Source of the DNA: Planktomarina sp. | GTDB lineage: Bacteria > Pseudomonadota > Alphaproteobacteria > Rhodobacterales > Rhodobacteraceae | Direction of reading: 5' to 3' | DNA: 64,000 bases | Assembly (NCBI GenBank): GCA_020630015.1 | Contig: JAHDCF010000002.1 | Span: 13,505-77,504 of the forward strand | Part shown: positions 44,141 through 53,140 of the stretch, piece after piece | Numbering within the stretch: position 1 is the first letter of the stretch | Layout: each line of letters starts with the position of its first letter | Notes under the pieces: model-generated | Told to the model about the DNA's origin: nothing | The model's database searches: none | What the model saw: only the letters and a program-made list of their open reading frames with translations | Program-made: the position numbers and the translations under genes

Positions 44141-45433
44141 TTATCCTTCTCGCAAAGCTTTGCGGAAATAGTCGACCAAGGGTTGGGTTAGATATGCGAT
44201 GGGCGATCGGTCTTCTGTTCTGATAAAGCTTTCGACTGGCATACCCGGGATCAATGCGCGGCCTTCGGGAAGCTTGGCCAATTCACCTGGGTTCAATACG
44301 ATTTCTGCGCGGTAAAAGCTGGCTTGCGTTGTTTGATCTGTAAACGCGTCAGCGGACAATTGAATGACCTTGCCAAATAATTCCGGTGTTGTGCGTTGAT
44401 CAAATGCCGACAGTCGAACAATCACCTCTTGGCCAACAAAAACCTGATCAACGTGAATGGGATCAACTTGGCTTGCCACAACCAGCGGACGGTCTTGCGG
44501 CACCAGATACATGACAGGGTCTGCCGGTCGGATCACAGAGCGCGGGGCGAATACTGACAATCCATACACAACCCCAGAAACGGGGGCTGTGATGTTCATC
44601 CGTGACAATCGTTCTTGGATCCCACGTCTTTGTTCGGCGGTCGTGTTTTCACGAAACTGCAATTCGCGCAGTTGGGTGATTGCTTCTTCACGGCGGGCCG
44701 TTTGGCGGCGAATGATTTCGATTTCAAGCTCTGTTATGCGGCCTTCTGATTCCGCTTTGGCCGCTGTCAGGTTTCCAAGATTGCCTAAAATATCTGCCTC
44801 TTGCCTTTGTAAGTTCAGCACAGAGGAAGCTTTGGCCAATCCCTTTTTAAGAAGGGATTGCTGATTTTCCAGTTCCTCTTTCAATAGGTTGCTTTGAATG
44901 CCCAGGGCCTCTTGTTGGGCCGATATGCCTTCGATCTGGCTGTTGATCTGATCGCGGCGTTTGCTCAATTGTTCGAATTCTTTGGCTTGCGTATTCTTTC
45001 TGGCCTCGAAAAGGCGGGCTTGCCCATCAATAAGGGCTTGTACCTCTGGCGTGGTTTCGCCTGCCGCGATTAAATCAGGATCAAAAGTAAGCTGCTCTGC
45101 TTCATCGCGCTCTGCCTCTAAACGGCCACGTCTTGCCATAAGTTCAAACAGATTAGATTCCGTAATCGCAAGTTCCGAGGCAAGTAATGTGGCATCCAAT
45201 TCAACCAATACGTCGCCTTTTGTAACAAGGTCCCCTTCATCTACACGGATGGCGGCAACAACCCCCCCGTCAGGGTGTTGAACCACCTGTCGGTTCCGAT
45301 CGACTTCGACAGCACCGCTTGCGATGATGGCACCTGAAAGGTTGGAAAATGTCGCCCAAGTTCCAAACCCACCAACCAATACGATTAGTCCCAAAATACC
45401 AATCACCAACGGAAGTTTCGCAGACCATTTCAT
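44141..45433 (-). CDS. type I secretion membrane fusion protein (HlyD/PrtE family)
   Basis: This 430-residue adaptor has one N-terminal span (LPLVIGILGLIVLVGGFGTWATF), a biotinyl-lipoyl-like hairpin (VVAAIRVDEGDLVTKGDVLVELD), about 150 residues of heptad-rich coiled coil (LFELMARRGRLEAERDEAEQL to ARREEAITQLRELQ) and a beta-barrel C-terminus (LPEGRALIPGMPVESFIRTEDRS). It bridges the ABC exporter to an outer-membrane TolC-type channel. It starts on the TAA of the transporter gene (TAATG). No tolC or RTX substrate gene is in the window. Confidence 0.95.
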   Translation of the reverse strand: MKWSAKLPLVIGILGLIVLVGGFGTWATFSNLSGAIIASGAVEVDRNRQVVQHPDGGVVAAIRVDEGDLVTKGDVLVELDATLLASELAITESNLFELMARRGRLEAERDEAEQLTFDPDLIAAGETTPEVQALIDGQARLFEARKNTQAKEFEQLSKRRDQINSQIEGISAQQEALGIQSNLLKEELENQQSLLKKGLAKASSVLNLQRQEADILGNLGNLTAAKAESEGRITELEIEIIRRQTARREEAITQLRELQFRENTTAEQRRGIQERLSRMNITAPVSGVVYGLSVFAPRSVIRPADPVMYLVPQDRPLVVASQVDPIHVDQVFVGQEVIVRLSAFDQRTTPELFGKVIQLSADAFTDQTTQASFYRAEIVLNPGELAKLPEGRALIPGMPVESFIRTEDRSPIAYLTQPLVDYFRKALREG

Positions 45434-47166
45434 TAGGTAACCCCCGCCTGTTTGGGTGGGGTGGCCTTAATGGCCTCGTGATTTTTCACAACTTCTTTCA
45501 AAACTTGGTCCTTTGGCCCGAATGCTTTGCGCGTTCCGTCTTCTATCATCAACAGCATATCACACTCTTGGATGGCGGCGGGGCGGTGCGCCATGATCAA
45601 AACGATTTTCCCTTCTGCCTTGAACCGGCGAATGGCCTGATTCAAAGCTTGGTTCCCTTGATTATCTAAATTTGAGTTCGGTTCATCCAACACCAGCAAA
45701 ACTGGATCGCCATACATGGCACGGGCAAGGCCAATGCGCTGAATTTGCCCTCCTGACAAACGCCCACCATTTGCGGAAACTCTTGTGTCGAACCCATCTG
45801 GCAACTCCAATATCATGTCGTATGCGCCCGCATTTTTGGCCGCTTTATGGATGGCTTCTGCATCTGGGTTTTCTGAAAGACGGGCAATGTTTTCAGCAAT
45901 CGTACCATCAAAAAGCTGAACCCGTTGTGGCAGGTATCCAATATGGCTTCCCAGAACATCTGGGTCGTAATTATCAAGGGATGCACCATCCAACCGAACA
46001 TGCCCACCCGCCGGGCGCCATACCCCGGTTAATGCGCGGGCCAATGTTGTTTTACCAGCGCCTGATGGGCCTATCACACCGCAAGCCTGTCCTGGGGACA
46101 GCTTGAACGAAACCATTCGCAGCGCAGCTTGCTGCTGACCCGGAGGAATGATCGTCATTTGTTGAACATCAAGGTTCGCCTTTGGTTTTGGAAGTGGGGT
46201 CTTTTCTTGTTCTGGGGCGACTTCGCCCAAAAGTTCGGCCAAGTTGTTCCAACTTTTCATTGCGCCTTGGAACATAGGCCATTGCCCGATTGCCATTTCG
46301 ATTGGGGCCAATGCACGACCCAATAAGATTGAACCGGCAATCATGGCACCCGGTGTCAATTCCCCTTGCAACACCAACCACGCCCCAAGACCCAACATCG
46401 CCGATTGAAGGATCAAGCGAAACGTTTTTGTCAGGGTTGTGAAAGTGCCACCGATATCCGCAGTCGACATCGTGGATTTCAACGCACTGGTGCGTGTTTC
46501 AAACCAACGCCTGAATGTGGCCCCTTGCATACCTAAAGATCGCACCATTTCAGATTCTGATCGGATTTGTTCTGACATAATCTCAGCTTGGATGGTGGTT
46601 TGTTGCGCTTTGGCTTGCGCATTCCGTGTCAGCATTTGGTTCATCAGTGTGATGATCACCAAAACAATGCCACCACCGATGGCCATCATTCCAAGCAAAG
46701 GATTAAAAATCCAAATGCCAAACAGAAAAATTGGTGTCCAAGGCAAATCGAAAAGCGACATCAAAACCGGGGATGTCATAAGCCGTTGTACAGTTTCCAA
46801 ATCTCTTAAACCTGTTTCCGGTGATGCATTTGGTTTGAGTGATGATTTGCGCAGCACGGCGGAAAAAACGCGACGATCCAAAGCAGATTGAAATCTGGCA
46901 CCCACGCGCGCCATTATTCGCCCACGCGAATAATCAAGCAGGCCCATCGTTCCATATAAAAACAGAACAAGAACTGACAAAGCCACCAAAGTTGCCTCTG
47001 ATCGACTGCTTAGAACGCGGTCATAAACCTGAAGCATATAAAGCGGCCCAGTCATCATCAGCATATTCGCAAAAAAGCTGAAAATACCCACAGCCCAATA
47101 AAGCTTACGACTTTGCGCGCGCGCTTCCCTAAGCTCTTCACGTCCACGCTCTATGTTCCCCGCCAT
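45433..47166 (-). CDS. type I secretion ABC transporter (PrtD family)
   Basis: This 577-residue half-transporter has a six-helix membrane domain (from LYWAVGIFSFFANMLMMTGPLYMLQVYDRVL) and an ATPase domain: Walker A GPSGAGKTTLARALTG near residue 365, Q-loop SHIGYLPQRVQLFDGTI, signature LSGGQIQRIGLARAMYGDP and Walker B LLVLDEPNSNLDN. It lacks a C39 peptidase domain, so substrates carry uncleaved C-terminal signals. The start is set by GGAGGATGCCC before ATG 47166. With the HlyD-like gene it forms the inner part of a type I exporter. It is divergent from mlaA. Confidence 0.95.
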   Translation of the reverse strand: MAGNIERGREELREARAQSRKLYWAVGIFSFFANMLMMTGPLYMLQVYDRVLSSRSEATLVALSVLVLFLYGTMGLLDYSRGRIMARVGARFQSALDRRVFSAVLRKSSLKPNASPETGLRDLETVQRLMTSPVLMSLFDLPWTPIFLFGIWIFNPLLGMMAIGGGIVLVIITLMNQMLTRNAQAKAQQTTIQAEIMSEQIRSESEMVRSLGMQGATFRRWFETRTSALKSTMSTADIGGTFTTLTKTFRLILQSAMLGLGAWLVLQGELTPGAMIAGSILLGRALAPIEMAIGQWPMFQGAMKSWNNLAELLGEVAPEQEKTPLPKPKANLDVQQMTIIPPGQQQAALRMVSFKLSPGQACGVIGPSGAGKTTLARALTGVWRPAGGHVRLDGASLDNYDPDVLGSHIGYLPQRVQLFDGTIAENIARLSENPDAEAIHKAAKNAGAYDMILELPDGFDTRVSANGGRLSGGQIQRIGLARAMYGDPVLLVLDEPNSNLDNQGNQALNQAIRRFKAEGKIVLIMAHRPAAIQECDMLLMIEDGTRKAFGPKDQVLKEVVKNHEAIKATPPKQAGVT

Positions 47167-47236
47167 GGGCATCCTCCGGCACATTTGTAACCTGTTTACC
47201 ACAACCATGTGACGTGCAATGATTAGTATTTGCCGA

Positions 47237-47255
47237 ATAAGATGTGGAATCTTAT
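47237..47255. promoter_or_regulatory. inverted repeat upstream of mlaA
   Basis: ATAAGAT-GTGGA-ATCTTAT lies in the 116-base gap between the divergent secretion operon (start 47166) and mlaA (start 47283). It is 28 bases before the mlaA start and could be an operator or leader hairpin. No protein is known for it. Confidence 0.3.
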
Positions 47256-47282
47256 CTCAGAACACGAAAACAAGGCAGATTT

Positions 47283-48044
47283 ATGTTTGATATCTTTATA
47301 CGCCCTGTAAAGGGTGGAAAAATTATTGGTTGTTTGATGCTGGTCGCACTTAGCGCGTGTTCTGTAGCGCCAGATGGGGTCAGCCCTCACGATCCTTACG
47401 AAAAATTGAACAGAAAAACGCATGCCTTTAACAAAGCTGTGGATCGAAGTGTCGTTCGTCCGGTGGCAAAGACATATGATGCTGTCTTGCCGGATCCGGT
47501 TGAAGATGGGATCAGCAACGTGGCCAGCAACCTGAGCTTGCCGGGAAAAATCGTCAACAATATTCTTCAAGGTGATTTTCAGGGTGCAGGGCAAAATACG
47601 GTTCGTTTTGTTCTGAACTCCACCTTTGGTTTGGGTGGATTGTTGGATCCTTCCAGTGAATTTGATTTGCCTGAGGTGGATACTGATTTCGGCGAAACTT
47701 TGCATACTTGGGGTGTCCCTGAAGGGGCTTACATAGAGCTTCCAATTTTGGGTCCTTCCACCGAACGCGATGCGGTGGGCGAGGTTGTCGATATTTTCCT
47801 TGATCCCATGGGATACGTTTTGGGCACACCAGAAGCATCCTATCGTCGTGGTGCGCGGGTGGGTGAGCTTTTGCAAAAACGTCATAGTCTTGGTGATCAG
47901 ATCGACGAAGTTTTGTACGAAAGCGCAGACAGTTATGCGCAATCGCAACTGATTTTCTTACAAAACCGCCGGTTTGAACTCGAAGATACCACTGGCGAAG
48001 ACTATATTGATCCCTATATAGACCCGTATGAAGATTTTGAGTGA
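47283..48044 (+). CDS. mlaA: MlaA (VacJ) outer-membrane lipoprotein
   Basis: This 253-residue lipoprotein has a lipobox LSACS and the MlaA core: DPYEKLNRKTHAFNKAVDRSVVRPVAKTYD near residue 38, NILQGDFQGAGQNTVRFVLNSTFGLGGLLDPSSE, and DFGETLHTWGVPEGAYIELPILGPSTERDAVGEVVD. It removes phospholipids from the outer leaflet of the outer membrane and hands them to MlaC. The C-terminus is a repetitive acidic Tyr-rich tail, EDYIDPYIDPYEDFE, whose coding sequence overlaps the start of mlaC by 17 bases. ATG 47283 is selected over an upstream non-hydrophobic start. Confidence 0.94.
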   Translation: MFDIFIRPVKGGKIIGCLMLVALSACSVAPDGVSPHDPYEKLNRKTHAFNKAVDRSVVRPVAKTYDAVLPDPVEDGISNVASNLSLPGKIVNNILQGDFQGAGQNTVRFVLNSTFGLGGLLDPSSEFDLPEVDTDFGETLHTWGVPEGAYIELPILGPSTERDAVGEVVDIFLDPMGYVLGTPEASYRRGARVGELLQKRHSLGDQIDEVLYESADSYAQSQLIFLQNRRFELEDTTGEDYIDPYIDPYEDFE

Positions 48045-48633
48045 TATTCAGCCAACGCGGCGTGCCTTCCTTGTCGGGGCAGGTGTTTCCATCATGGCTG
48101 GACCCGTGTTTGCGCTAAGCAAATCGCAAGCCACACGGTTAGTTGACAGTTTGGTCGGTGAAATCAACAAGGTGATCGCATCGGGCAAATCCGAAGGTGC
48201 CATGATCCGTGATTTCGAAAAGATATTTGTGCGCTATGCCGACGTTCCCACCATCGCGCGGTCCGCGCTTGGGCCGAATGCAAGGCAAGCCAGCAAAGCA
48301 GAGCTTTCTGCTTTCACAAAGTCTTTCCAAGGGTATATCGCCCGAAAATATGGAAAGCGTTTCCGTGAGTTTATTGGCGGCGAGATCAAGGTGAAGAAAA
48401 CCATCAGCCGTGGCAAGTTCTTCGAAGTTGTTTCAAGCGTTGATTTGCGTGGGTCCAGCCCATTTGATGTTGCCTTCCGGGTATCTGATCGTTCCGGACG
48501 CGACCTATTCTTTGATATTATCATCGAAGGCATCAGCCTTCTGTCCAGCGAACGTGTGGAAATTGGCGCCTTGTTGGATCGTCGTGGTGGCAATATCGCG
48601 CGTTTGACCAAAGATTTGAAATCTTTGGGATAA
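48028..48633 (+). CDS. mlaC: MlaC-type phospholipid transport protein
   Basis: This 201-residue periplasmic carrier shuttles phospholipids between MlaA and the inner-membrane Mla complex. The core includes FEKIFVRYADVPTIARSALGPNARQASKAEL, SFQGYIARKYGKRFREFIGGEIKVKK and FDIIIEGISLLSSERVEIGALLDRRGGNIARL. The N-terminus PTRRAFLVGAGVSIMAG carries a twin-arginine motif, so export may use Tat. The start lies inside the last codons of mlaA. The mlaFED permease genes are not in this window. Confidence 0.94.
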   Translation: MKILSDIQPTRRAFLVGAGVSIMAGPVFALSKSQATRLVDSLVGEINKVIASGKSEGAMIRDFEKIFVRYADVPTIARSALGPNARQASKAELSAFTKSFQGYIARKYGKRFREFIGGEIKVKKTISRGKFFEVVSSVDLRGSSPFDVAFRVSDRSGRDLFFDIIIEGISLLSSERVEIGALLDRRGGNIARLTKDLKSLG

Positions 48634-48655
48634 AACGCTTCGCAAAAAGCACACA

Positions 48656-48680
48656 ACAAGGGGGACATTACCCCCCTTGT
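48656..48680 (-). terminator. hairpin at the mlaC/PBP junction
   Basis: ACAAGGGGG and CCCCCTTGT form a perfect 9-bp stem around a loop that includes the stop codon of the penicillin-binding protein gene (48668-48670). On the minus strand, TTTTT follows about eight bases later, consistent with an intrinsic terminator for that gene. On the plus strand there is no T-run. Confidence 0.5.
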
Positions 48681-50863
48681 AAAATTCCCTTTAACAAATC
48701 GACGATCGCCTCTTCCGTTGATGACGGTTTTGGTTGCTCTGGTTTTGGTTGTGCGGGCTGTGGTTTGGCAGGTTTACTGCCACCACCCGCGCGACCTGTA
48801 CCACTGGTGGCTGGTTTGGCGGGTTGTTTTGGTGCGGGTTTGATCATCGGCAATGGGGCGGGTGCTTTTCCGTTGGAAACGCCCAACATCACCTGTTTCC
48901 AGATCTCAGCCGGAAGGCCACTGCCGGTCGTACCCTTAAGGGGGGTGTTGTCATCATACCCAAGCCAAACACCAATCACATAATCTGATGTGAACCCAAT
49001 AAACCATGCGTCTTTTGCGGCCTGCGTCGTACCGGTTTTGCCGGCTGCTTCAAAACCTGGGATTCGTGCGCGTTTTCCAGTGCCCTTTTCGATCACCAAA
49101 TTCATCATATAGGTCAGCTGTTCCGCAGATGATTGCCGGATTACCCGTTCCCCAAGCCCGCCAGATTTTCCGGCCAATGGTTCGCTGTCACCTTGGAAAC
49201 GCAGTTCTTCCAATCCGTATGGGATCACCGCCACACCGCCGTTTAAAATGCCGGCGTAGGCACCCGTCATTTCCAGAACCGTGCTTTCAGAAACGCCCAA
49301 TGCGACGGCCGGGCCTTTGGCCAATTCATTGTTGATCCCAAAATCAGCGGCCAATTTGCGCACGTTGTCGCGTCCCACCGCCTCTGAAAGTTTGACGGCG
49401 GGGATATTGATGCTTTCCATTAAGGCGCGGGTCAGCGTGACATTGCCTTTGAAGTTCTTTGTAAAATTCTTTGGCTTCCAAGGTGCAGAACCGCGCTGTC
49501 GATAGGTCACGGGTTCATCCTTGATGACGTCATTGGGGGACCAACCCATTTCCAATCCTGCGGCGAACACAAAGGGTTTAAAGATCGATCCGGTTTGCCG
49601 TTTCGCTTGCGTTGCACGGTTGAAAGCGCCGGTGATGTCTTTCTCGCGCCCGCCGACCATGGCCAACACAGCACCGTCCGGCGCCATCACCACAACGCCG
49701 ACTTCTGCACGGGATGATTTGCTTACCTTTTCAAGAAAAACCTTATCGATCGCTTTTTCTGTGGCGCGCTGAATTCGAGGATTCAAAGTTGTGCGAATGA
49801 TAACGTCTTCGGTGGTGTTGCGGGTGAAATATTCGGGGCCGGATTGCATAACCCAATCGGCAAAGAACCCACCAGTTTGGGCACGTGCCGCCGGGCTGAG
49901 CGTGGCTGGTTTTGCCCGGGCAAAATCTGCCTCTCCTTTGGTGAGATATCCTTGCGCTTCCATCAATCCCACAACCACTTGGGCGCGCCCTTGGGCACGT
50001 TCAAGATTCCGGGTGGGTGCATACCGCGATGGCGCCTTCAGAAGGCCCGCCAACATAGCAGACTGTGCACCATCCACATCTTTCGCGGATAATCCAAAAT
50101 ACCGCTGTGAGGCTGCCTCCACACCACGAGATCCAGCACCCAAAAAGGCGCGGTTCAAGTAAATTGTCAGGATTTCATCTTTGGTAAATTTGGCTTCCAT
50201 CGCCAAGGCATAGACAGCCTCTTTCACTTTGCGCCAAATGGTGGTGCGGCGACAATCCTCTTCGTATTCGCGTTCTGAATCCCAAACCTCTGAATCGAAA
50301 GGAACCCCAAGGCACAACAGTTTTGCGGTCTGTTGCGTAATGGTTGATCCGCCATTTCCGGAAAATGGGCCGCGCCCTTCGCGCATGTTAATCCGAATGG
50401 CCGAAGCCACACCCCGGGGACTGATGCCAAAATGACGGTAAAATCTTTTGTCTTCTGTCGCGATGACGGCATTTTTCAAATATGGTGAAACACTGTTTGT
50501 TGTGACCAGCCCACCAAACTGATCGCCGCGCCATGCGAAGACATCTCCGTTCCCGTCCAACATGGTCACCGACCCTTTGGACCGGCCATCCACCAATTCC
50601 ATGGCATCAGGCAATGTTGTGGTGATGTAATATATCGACAACCCAAGAATGATTGCGATGATCAATCCGATGCGCCAAGAGAAGCCCCACGCAATGCGGA
50701 ATGGAAACATTAACATAGACCACAATGCCCGTCTGATTTTTCCCGTGCTTTTTTGTTTTCGCACAGGTTTTTTGCCGCCCCGTTTTTGTGGGGCAGGTCC
50801 AGCTGCGTTTCGTCGTTCAGCACGCAGAATTTTGCGTGGTTGTTTTGGTGTGCCTGCTGCCAT
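48668..50863 (-). CDS. mrcA: class A penicillin-binding protein (PBP1a-like)
   Basis: This 731-residue bifunctional peptidoglycan synthase has a basic cytoplasmic N-terminus, one span (IGLIIAIILGLSIYYITTTLP, about residue 65), and a GT51 glycosyltransferase domain with IATEDKRFYRHFGISPRG and GGSTITQQTAKLL. The transpeptidase domain has Ser in QTGSIFKPFVF, the SxN motif SINIPAVKLSE, and KTGTTQAAKDAWFIGFT. The C-terminus is a Lys/Pro/Gln-rich flexible tail (PAKPQPAQPKPEQPKPS) ending LLKGILQGG. It acts outside the inner membrane in wall elongation or repair. Confidence 0.96.
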   Translation of the reverse strand: MAAGTPKQPRKILRAERRNAAGPAPQKRGGKKPVRKQKSTGKIRRALWSMLMFPFRIAWGFSWRIGLIIAIILGLSIYYITTTLPDAMELVDGRSKGSVTMLDGNGDVFAWRGDQFGGLVTTNSVSPYLKNAVIATEDKRFYRHFGISPRGVASAIRINMREGRGPFSGNGGSTITQQTAKLLCLGVPFDSEVWDSEREYEEDCRRTTIWRKVKEAVYALAMEAKFTKDEILTIYLNRAFLGAGSRGVEAASQRYFGLSAKDVDGAQSAMLAGLLKAPSRYAPTRNLERAQGRAQVVVGLMEAQGYLTKGEADFARAKPATLSPAARAQTGGFFADWVMQSGPEYFTRNTTEDVIIRTTLNPRIQRATEKAIDKVFLEKVSKSSRAEVGVVVMAPDGAVLAMVGGREKDITGAFNRATQAKRQTGSIFKPFVFAAGLEMGWSPNDVIKDEPVTYRQRGSAPWKPKNFTKNFKGNVTLTRALMESINIPAVKLSEAVGRDNVRKLAADFGINNELAKGPAVALGVSESTVLEMTGAYAGILNGGVAVIPYGLEELRFQGDSEPLAGKSGGLGERVIRQSSAEQLTYMMNLVIEKGTGKRARIPGFEAAGKTGTTQAAKDAWFIGFTSDYVIGVWLGYDDNTPLKGTTGSGLPAEIWKQVMLGVSNGKAPAPLPMIKPAPKQPAKPATSGTGRAGGGSKPAKPQPAQPKPEQPKPSSTEEAIVDLLKGILQGG

Positions 50864-50901
50864 GATGGCTATGCTCTTATTATTTTTCTGAGATATTACT
50901 G

Positions 50902-50941
50902 AAAAAATTCAGATTTGTAGAGGTGAAGAATCTGAATTTTT
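50902..50941 (-). terminator. AT-rich intrinsic terminator after the aminotransferase gene
   Basis: AAAAATTCAGATT (50903-50915) pairs perfectly with AATCTGAATTTTT (50929-50941), a 13-bp stem with a 13-base loop. Read on the minus strand the stem ends in a T-run. It lies 59 bases past the aminotransferase stop and 39 bases before the PBP start, so it likely separates the two transcription units. The symmetry could also work on the plus strand. Confidence 0.55.
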
Positions 50942-50999
50942 CCCGCAAAAGGCGGCAGGTGCGATGAATTTGCACCGCAAAACACCAAGATTTCAGGGT

Positions 51000-52181
51000 C
51001 TAAAGAACTTTGGCAATCGCCGAGGCCAGAACCGGAATGGTTTTTGCGTTTAGTCCGGCAATATTGATGCGGCTGTCGCCGACCATATAAATCCCGTGAT
51101 CTTGGCGCAGGGTTTGAACTGCATCCGGCGAAATGCCCAAACGGGAAAACATTCCACGGTGTTCTGCCAAAAATCCAAACCGGTTGGAACCACATTCACT
51201 TTGAAGTGCTTCGGTAAGCTGTACGCGCAACGATAACATCCCAGTGCGAATTTCTTCCAATTCGGTTTGCCAATCAGATCGCAGGTTCTCATCTTCGAGG
51301 ATCATCGTCACAAGACGTGCGCCATGATCGGGGGGGAATGAAAAATTTTGGCGGTTCAAATATGCCATGTTTGCCTGCGCAAGATCCCGCGTGGGTTGGT
51401 TATCGGACACAGCAAACAACACGCCGGTACGTTCGCGGTAAATACCAAAGTTTTTGGAACAACTGGCCGCAACCAAAGCTTCGGGACATCCCGCAACAAT
51501 TGCACGTGTAAAGGCGGCATCTTCTGATAATCCATCCCCAAAACCTTGGTATGCGATATCCACAAATGGAATTGCGCCAGTCTTGTTCAACAGATCAATC
51601 ACCGCTTGAAACTCTATTGGTTTCAAATTTGCACCGGTTGGGTTGTGACAACAGCCGTGCAATAATACCACGTCGCCCGCTTTCACTTGTGCCAAATCAG
51701 ACATCATCCCATCAAAATTAACTGTGCAGGTCTCAGGATCGAAATACCGATAATGTGTCCGTGGAAGCCCAAGATGATCAATGATGGACGGGTGGTTTGC
51801 CCAAGTTGGATCTGACAGCCAAATCGTGGCACCAGTATCGGCCAAAGCGATCAGCTCCAAACCTTGTCGAATGGCACCAGTCCCGCCGGGTGTGGCAACG
51901 GCGGCCACACGATCGGCTTTCACGGCATCCCCCAACACGAGGCTTTTCATTGCGTGAGAGAATGCAGGATCACCGGCCAAGCCAACATATGTTTTTGTTT
52001 GCTGTTCTTGCCACAGGCGAAGTTCAGCATCTTTGATGGCGCGCATAATTGGCGTGACCCCAGATGCATCTTTGTAAACACCGACACCCAGATCAATTTT
52101 CGTGTCGCGTGGATCATTGCGATACAAAGCCATTAAGGCCAGAATTTTGTCTTCGGATTGTGCGATCAACTTAGTTAACAT
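51000..52181 (-). CDS. aromatic/aspartate-type aminotransferase
   Basis: This 393-residue PLP enzyme belongs to the class I aspartate/tyrosine aminotransferase group (TyrB/AspC). It has LGVGVYKDASGVTPIMRAIKDAE at the start, ATPGGTGAIRQGLEL near residue 97, HGCCHNPTGANL near 178 and the PLP Lys in ASCSKNFGIYRERTGVLF near 245. RINIAGLN near 378 contains the substrate carboxylate Arg. It transfers amino groups between aromatic amino acids or aspartate and 2-oxoglutarate. The start ATG 52181 overlaps the last base of the sseA stop (TGATG), so the pair is coupled. Confidence 0.95.
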   Translation of the reverse strand: MLTKLIAQSEDKILALMALYRNDPRDTKIDLGVGVYKDASGVTPIMRAIKDAELRLWQEQQTKTYVGLAGDPAFSHAMKSLVLGDAVKADRVAAVATPGGTGAIRQGLELIALADTGATIWLSDPTWANHPSIIDHLGLPRTHYRYFDPETCTVNFDGMMSDLAQVKAGDVVLLHGCCHNPTGANLKPIEFQAVIDLLNKTGAIPFVDIAYQGFGDGLSEDAAFTRAIVAGCPEALVAASCSKNFGIYRERTGVLFAVSDNQPTRDLAQANMAYLNRQNFSFPPDHGARLVTMILEDENLRSDWQTELEEIRTGMLSLRVQLTEALQSECGSNRFGFLAEHRGMFSRLGISPDAVQTLRQDHGIYMVGDSRINIAGLNAKTIPVLASAIAKVL

Positions 52182-53038
52182 CAGGTGTCTCCTGTTGCGA
52201 CGGAAAGGGTTGGGAATTGCCCCCATTCCGTCCAACTTCCATCATACAAAGAATGATCATGTTTCCCAATCAGATCGAGTGCGAGGCTGAGAACCGCCGC
52301 AGTGACACCTGACCCACATGTCGTAATGGCAGGCTTGGTCAAATCAATCCCAGCGTTGATGAATATGTCTTTCAGGTCATCAATGGGCTTCAGGGTGTTG
52401 TCCGCATTAAACAAATCCGAATATGGCACATTTTTTGATCCAGGAATGTGGCCTGCACGCAATCCTTCACGGGGTTCAGGGGCATCGCCGCGGAACCGTG
52501 CGGCGGCGCGGGCATCAATTATTTCGTGGTCTTTGATTTTCATCGCGCGGGCAACTTGGGTCACATCGCGCAACATATCTGGGGTCGGTGTCGCGTACAT
52601 GTGCCGATCTTTTATGATCGGCGGGGTTGTTGTGATGTCACGCCCCTCGGCGCGCCATTTTGGAAGGCCGCCATCCATAACGGCAACATTGGCATGGCCG
52701 AAATACCGAAACATCCACCAAACCCGGGCGGCACTGAACAGGCCCTTCGCATCATATACAATGATGGTGTGCCCATCACCCACACCCAGCTTCCGCACAC
52801 GCGATAAAAATTTTTCCACCGGTGGAACCATATGTGGCAGGGATGATCTATGATCAGAGATGTCATCAATATCAAAAAACCGGGCACCGGGTATGTGCCC
52901 TTTGGCATATTCCTCTGCCCCTGTTTCGGGTTCAGTTGGCAAAAACCAAGTGCCATCCAGAATGCGAATATCGGGATGATTGATATGATCCGCCAACCAA
53001 GCGGTGGAAACGATATGTGTGGCGTCTGCAAGGCTCAT
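52181..53038 (-). CDS. sseA: 3-mercaptopyruvate sulfurtransferase
   Basis: This 285-residue enzyme has two rhodanese domains and transfers sulfur from 3-mercaptopyruvate to thiols or cyanide. The active-site loop is ITTCGSGVTAAVLSLAL near residue 235, with the CG[S/T]GVT pattern specific for mercaptopyruvate as against thiosulfate. The first domain has ILDGTWFLP, YAKGHIPGARFFDIDDISD and IVYDAKGLFSAARVWWMFRYFGH. The start has GGGGGAAG upstream. It precedes and overlaps the aminotransferase gene; amino-transfer of cysteine would supply its substrate, which fits the pairing. Confidence 0.95.
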   Translation of the reverse strand: MSLADATHIVSTAWLADHINHPDIRILDGTWFLPTEPETGAEEYAKGHIPGARFFDIDDISDHRSSLPHMVPPVEKFLSRVRKLGVGDGHTIIVYDAKGLFSAARVWWMFRYFGHANVAVMDGGLPKWRAEGRDITTTPPIIKDRHMYATPTPDMLRDVTQVARAMKIKDHEIIDARAAARFRGDAPEPREGLRAGHIPGSKNVPYSDLFNADNTLKPIDDLKDIFINAGIDLTKPAITTCGSGVTAAVLSLALDLIGKHDHSLYDGSWTEWGQFPTLSVATGDT

Positions 53039-53082
53039 TTTTGCTTCCCCCTTTTCAAAAGGGGACCTAGCCTTGGCCTGAA

Positions 53083-53117
53083 CATAAAACAAGGGCCGCA
53101 CCAAAAAGGTACGGCCC
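53083..53117 (-). terminator. intrinsic terminator of the glycine-rich protein gene
   Basis: On the minus strand GGGCCGTACC-TTTTT-GGTGCGGCCC (53117-53093) forms a strong stem with one mismatch, followed by TTGTTTT. It starts 24 bases past the stop at 53141 and separates this gene from sseA. Confidence 0.7.
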
Positions 53118-53140
53118 CAAAACTCGCAAATGTGAGTGGC

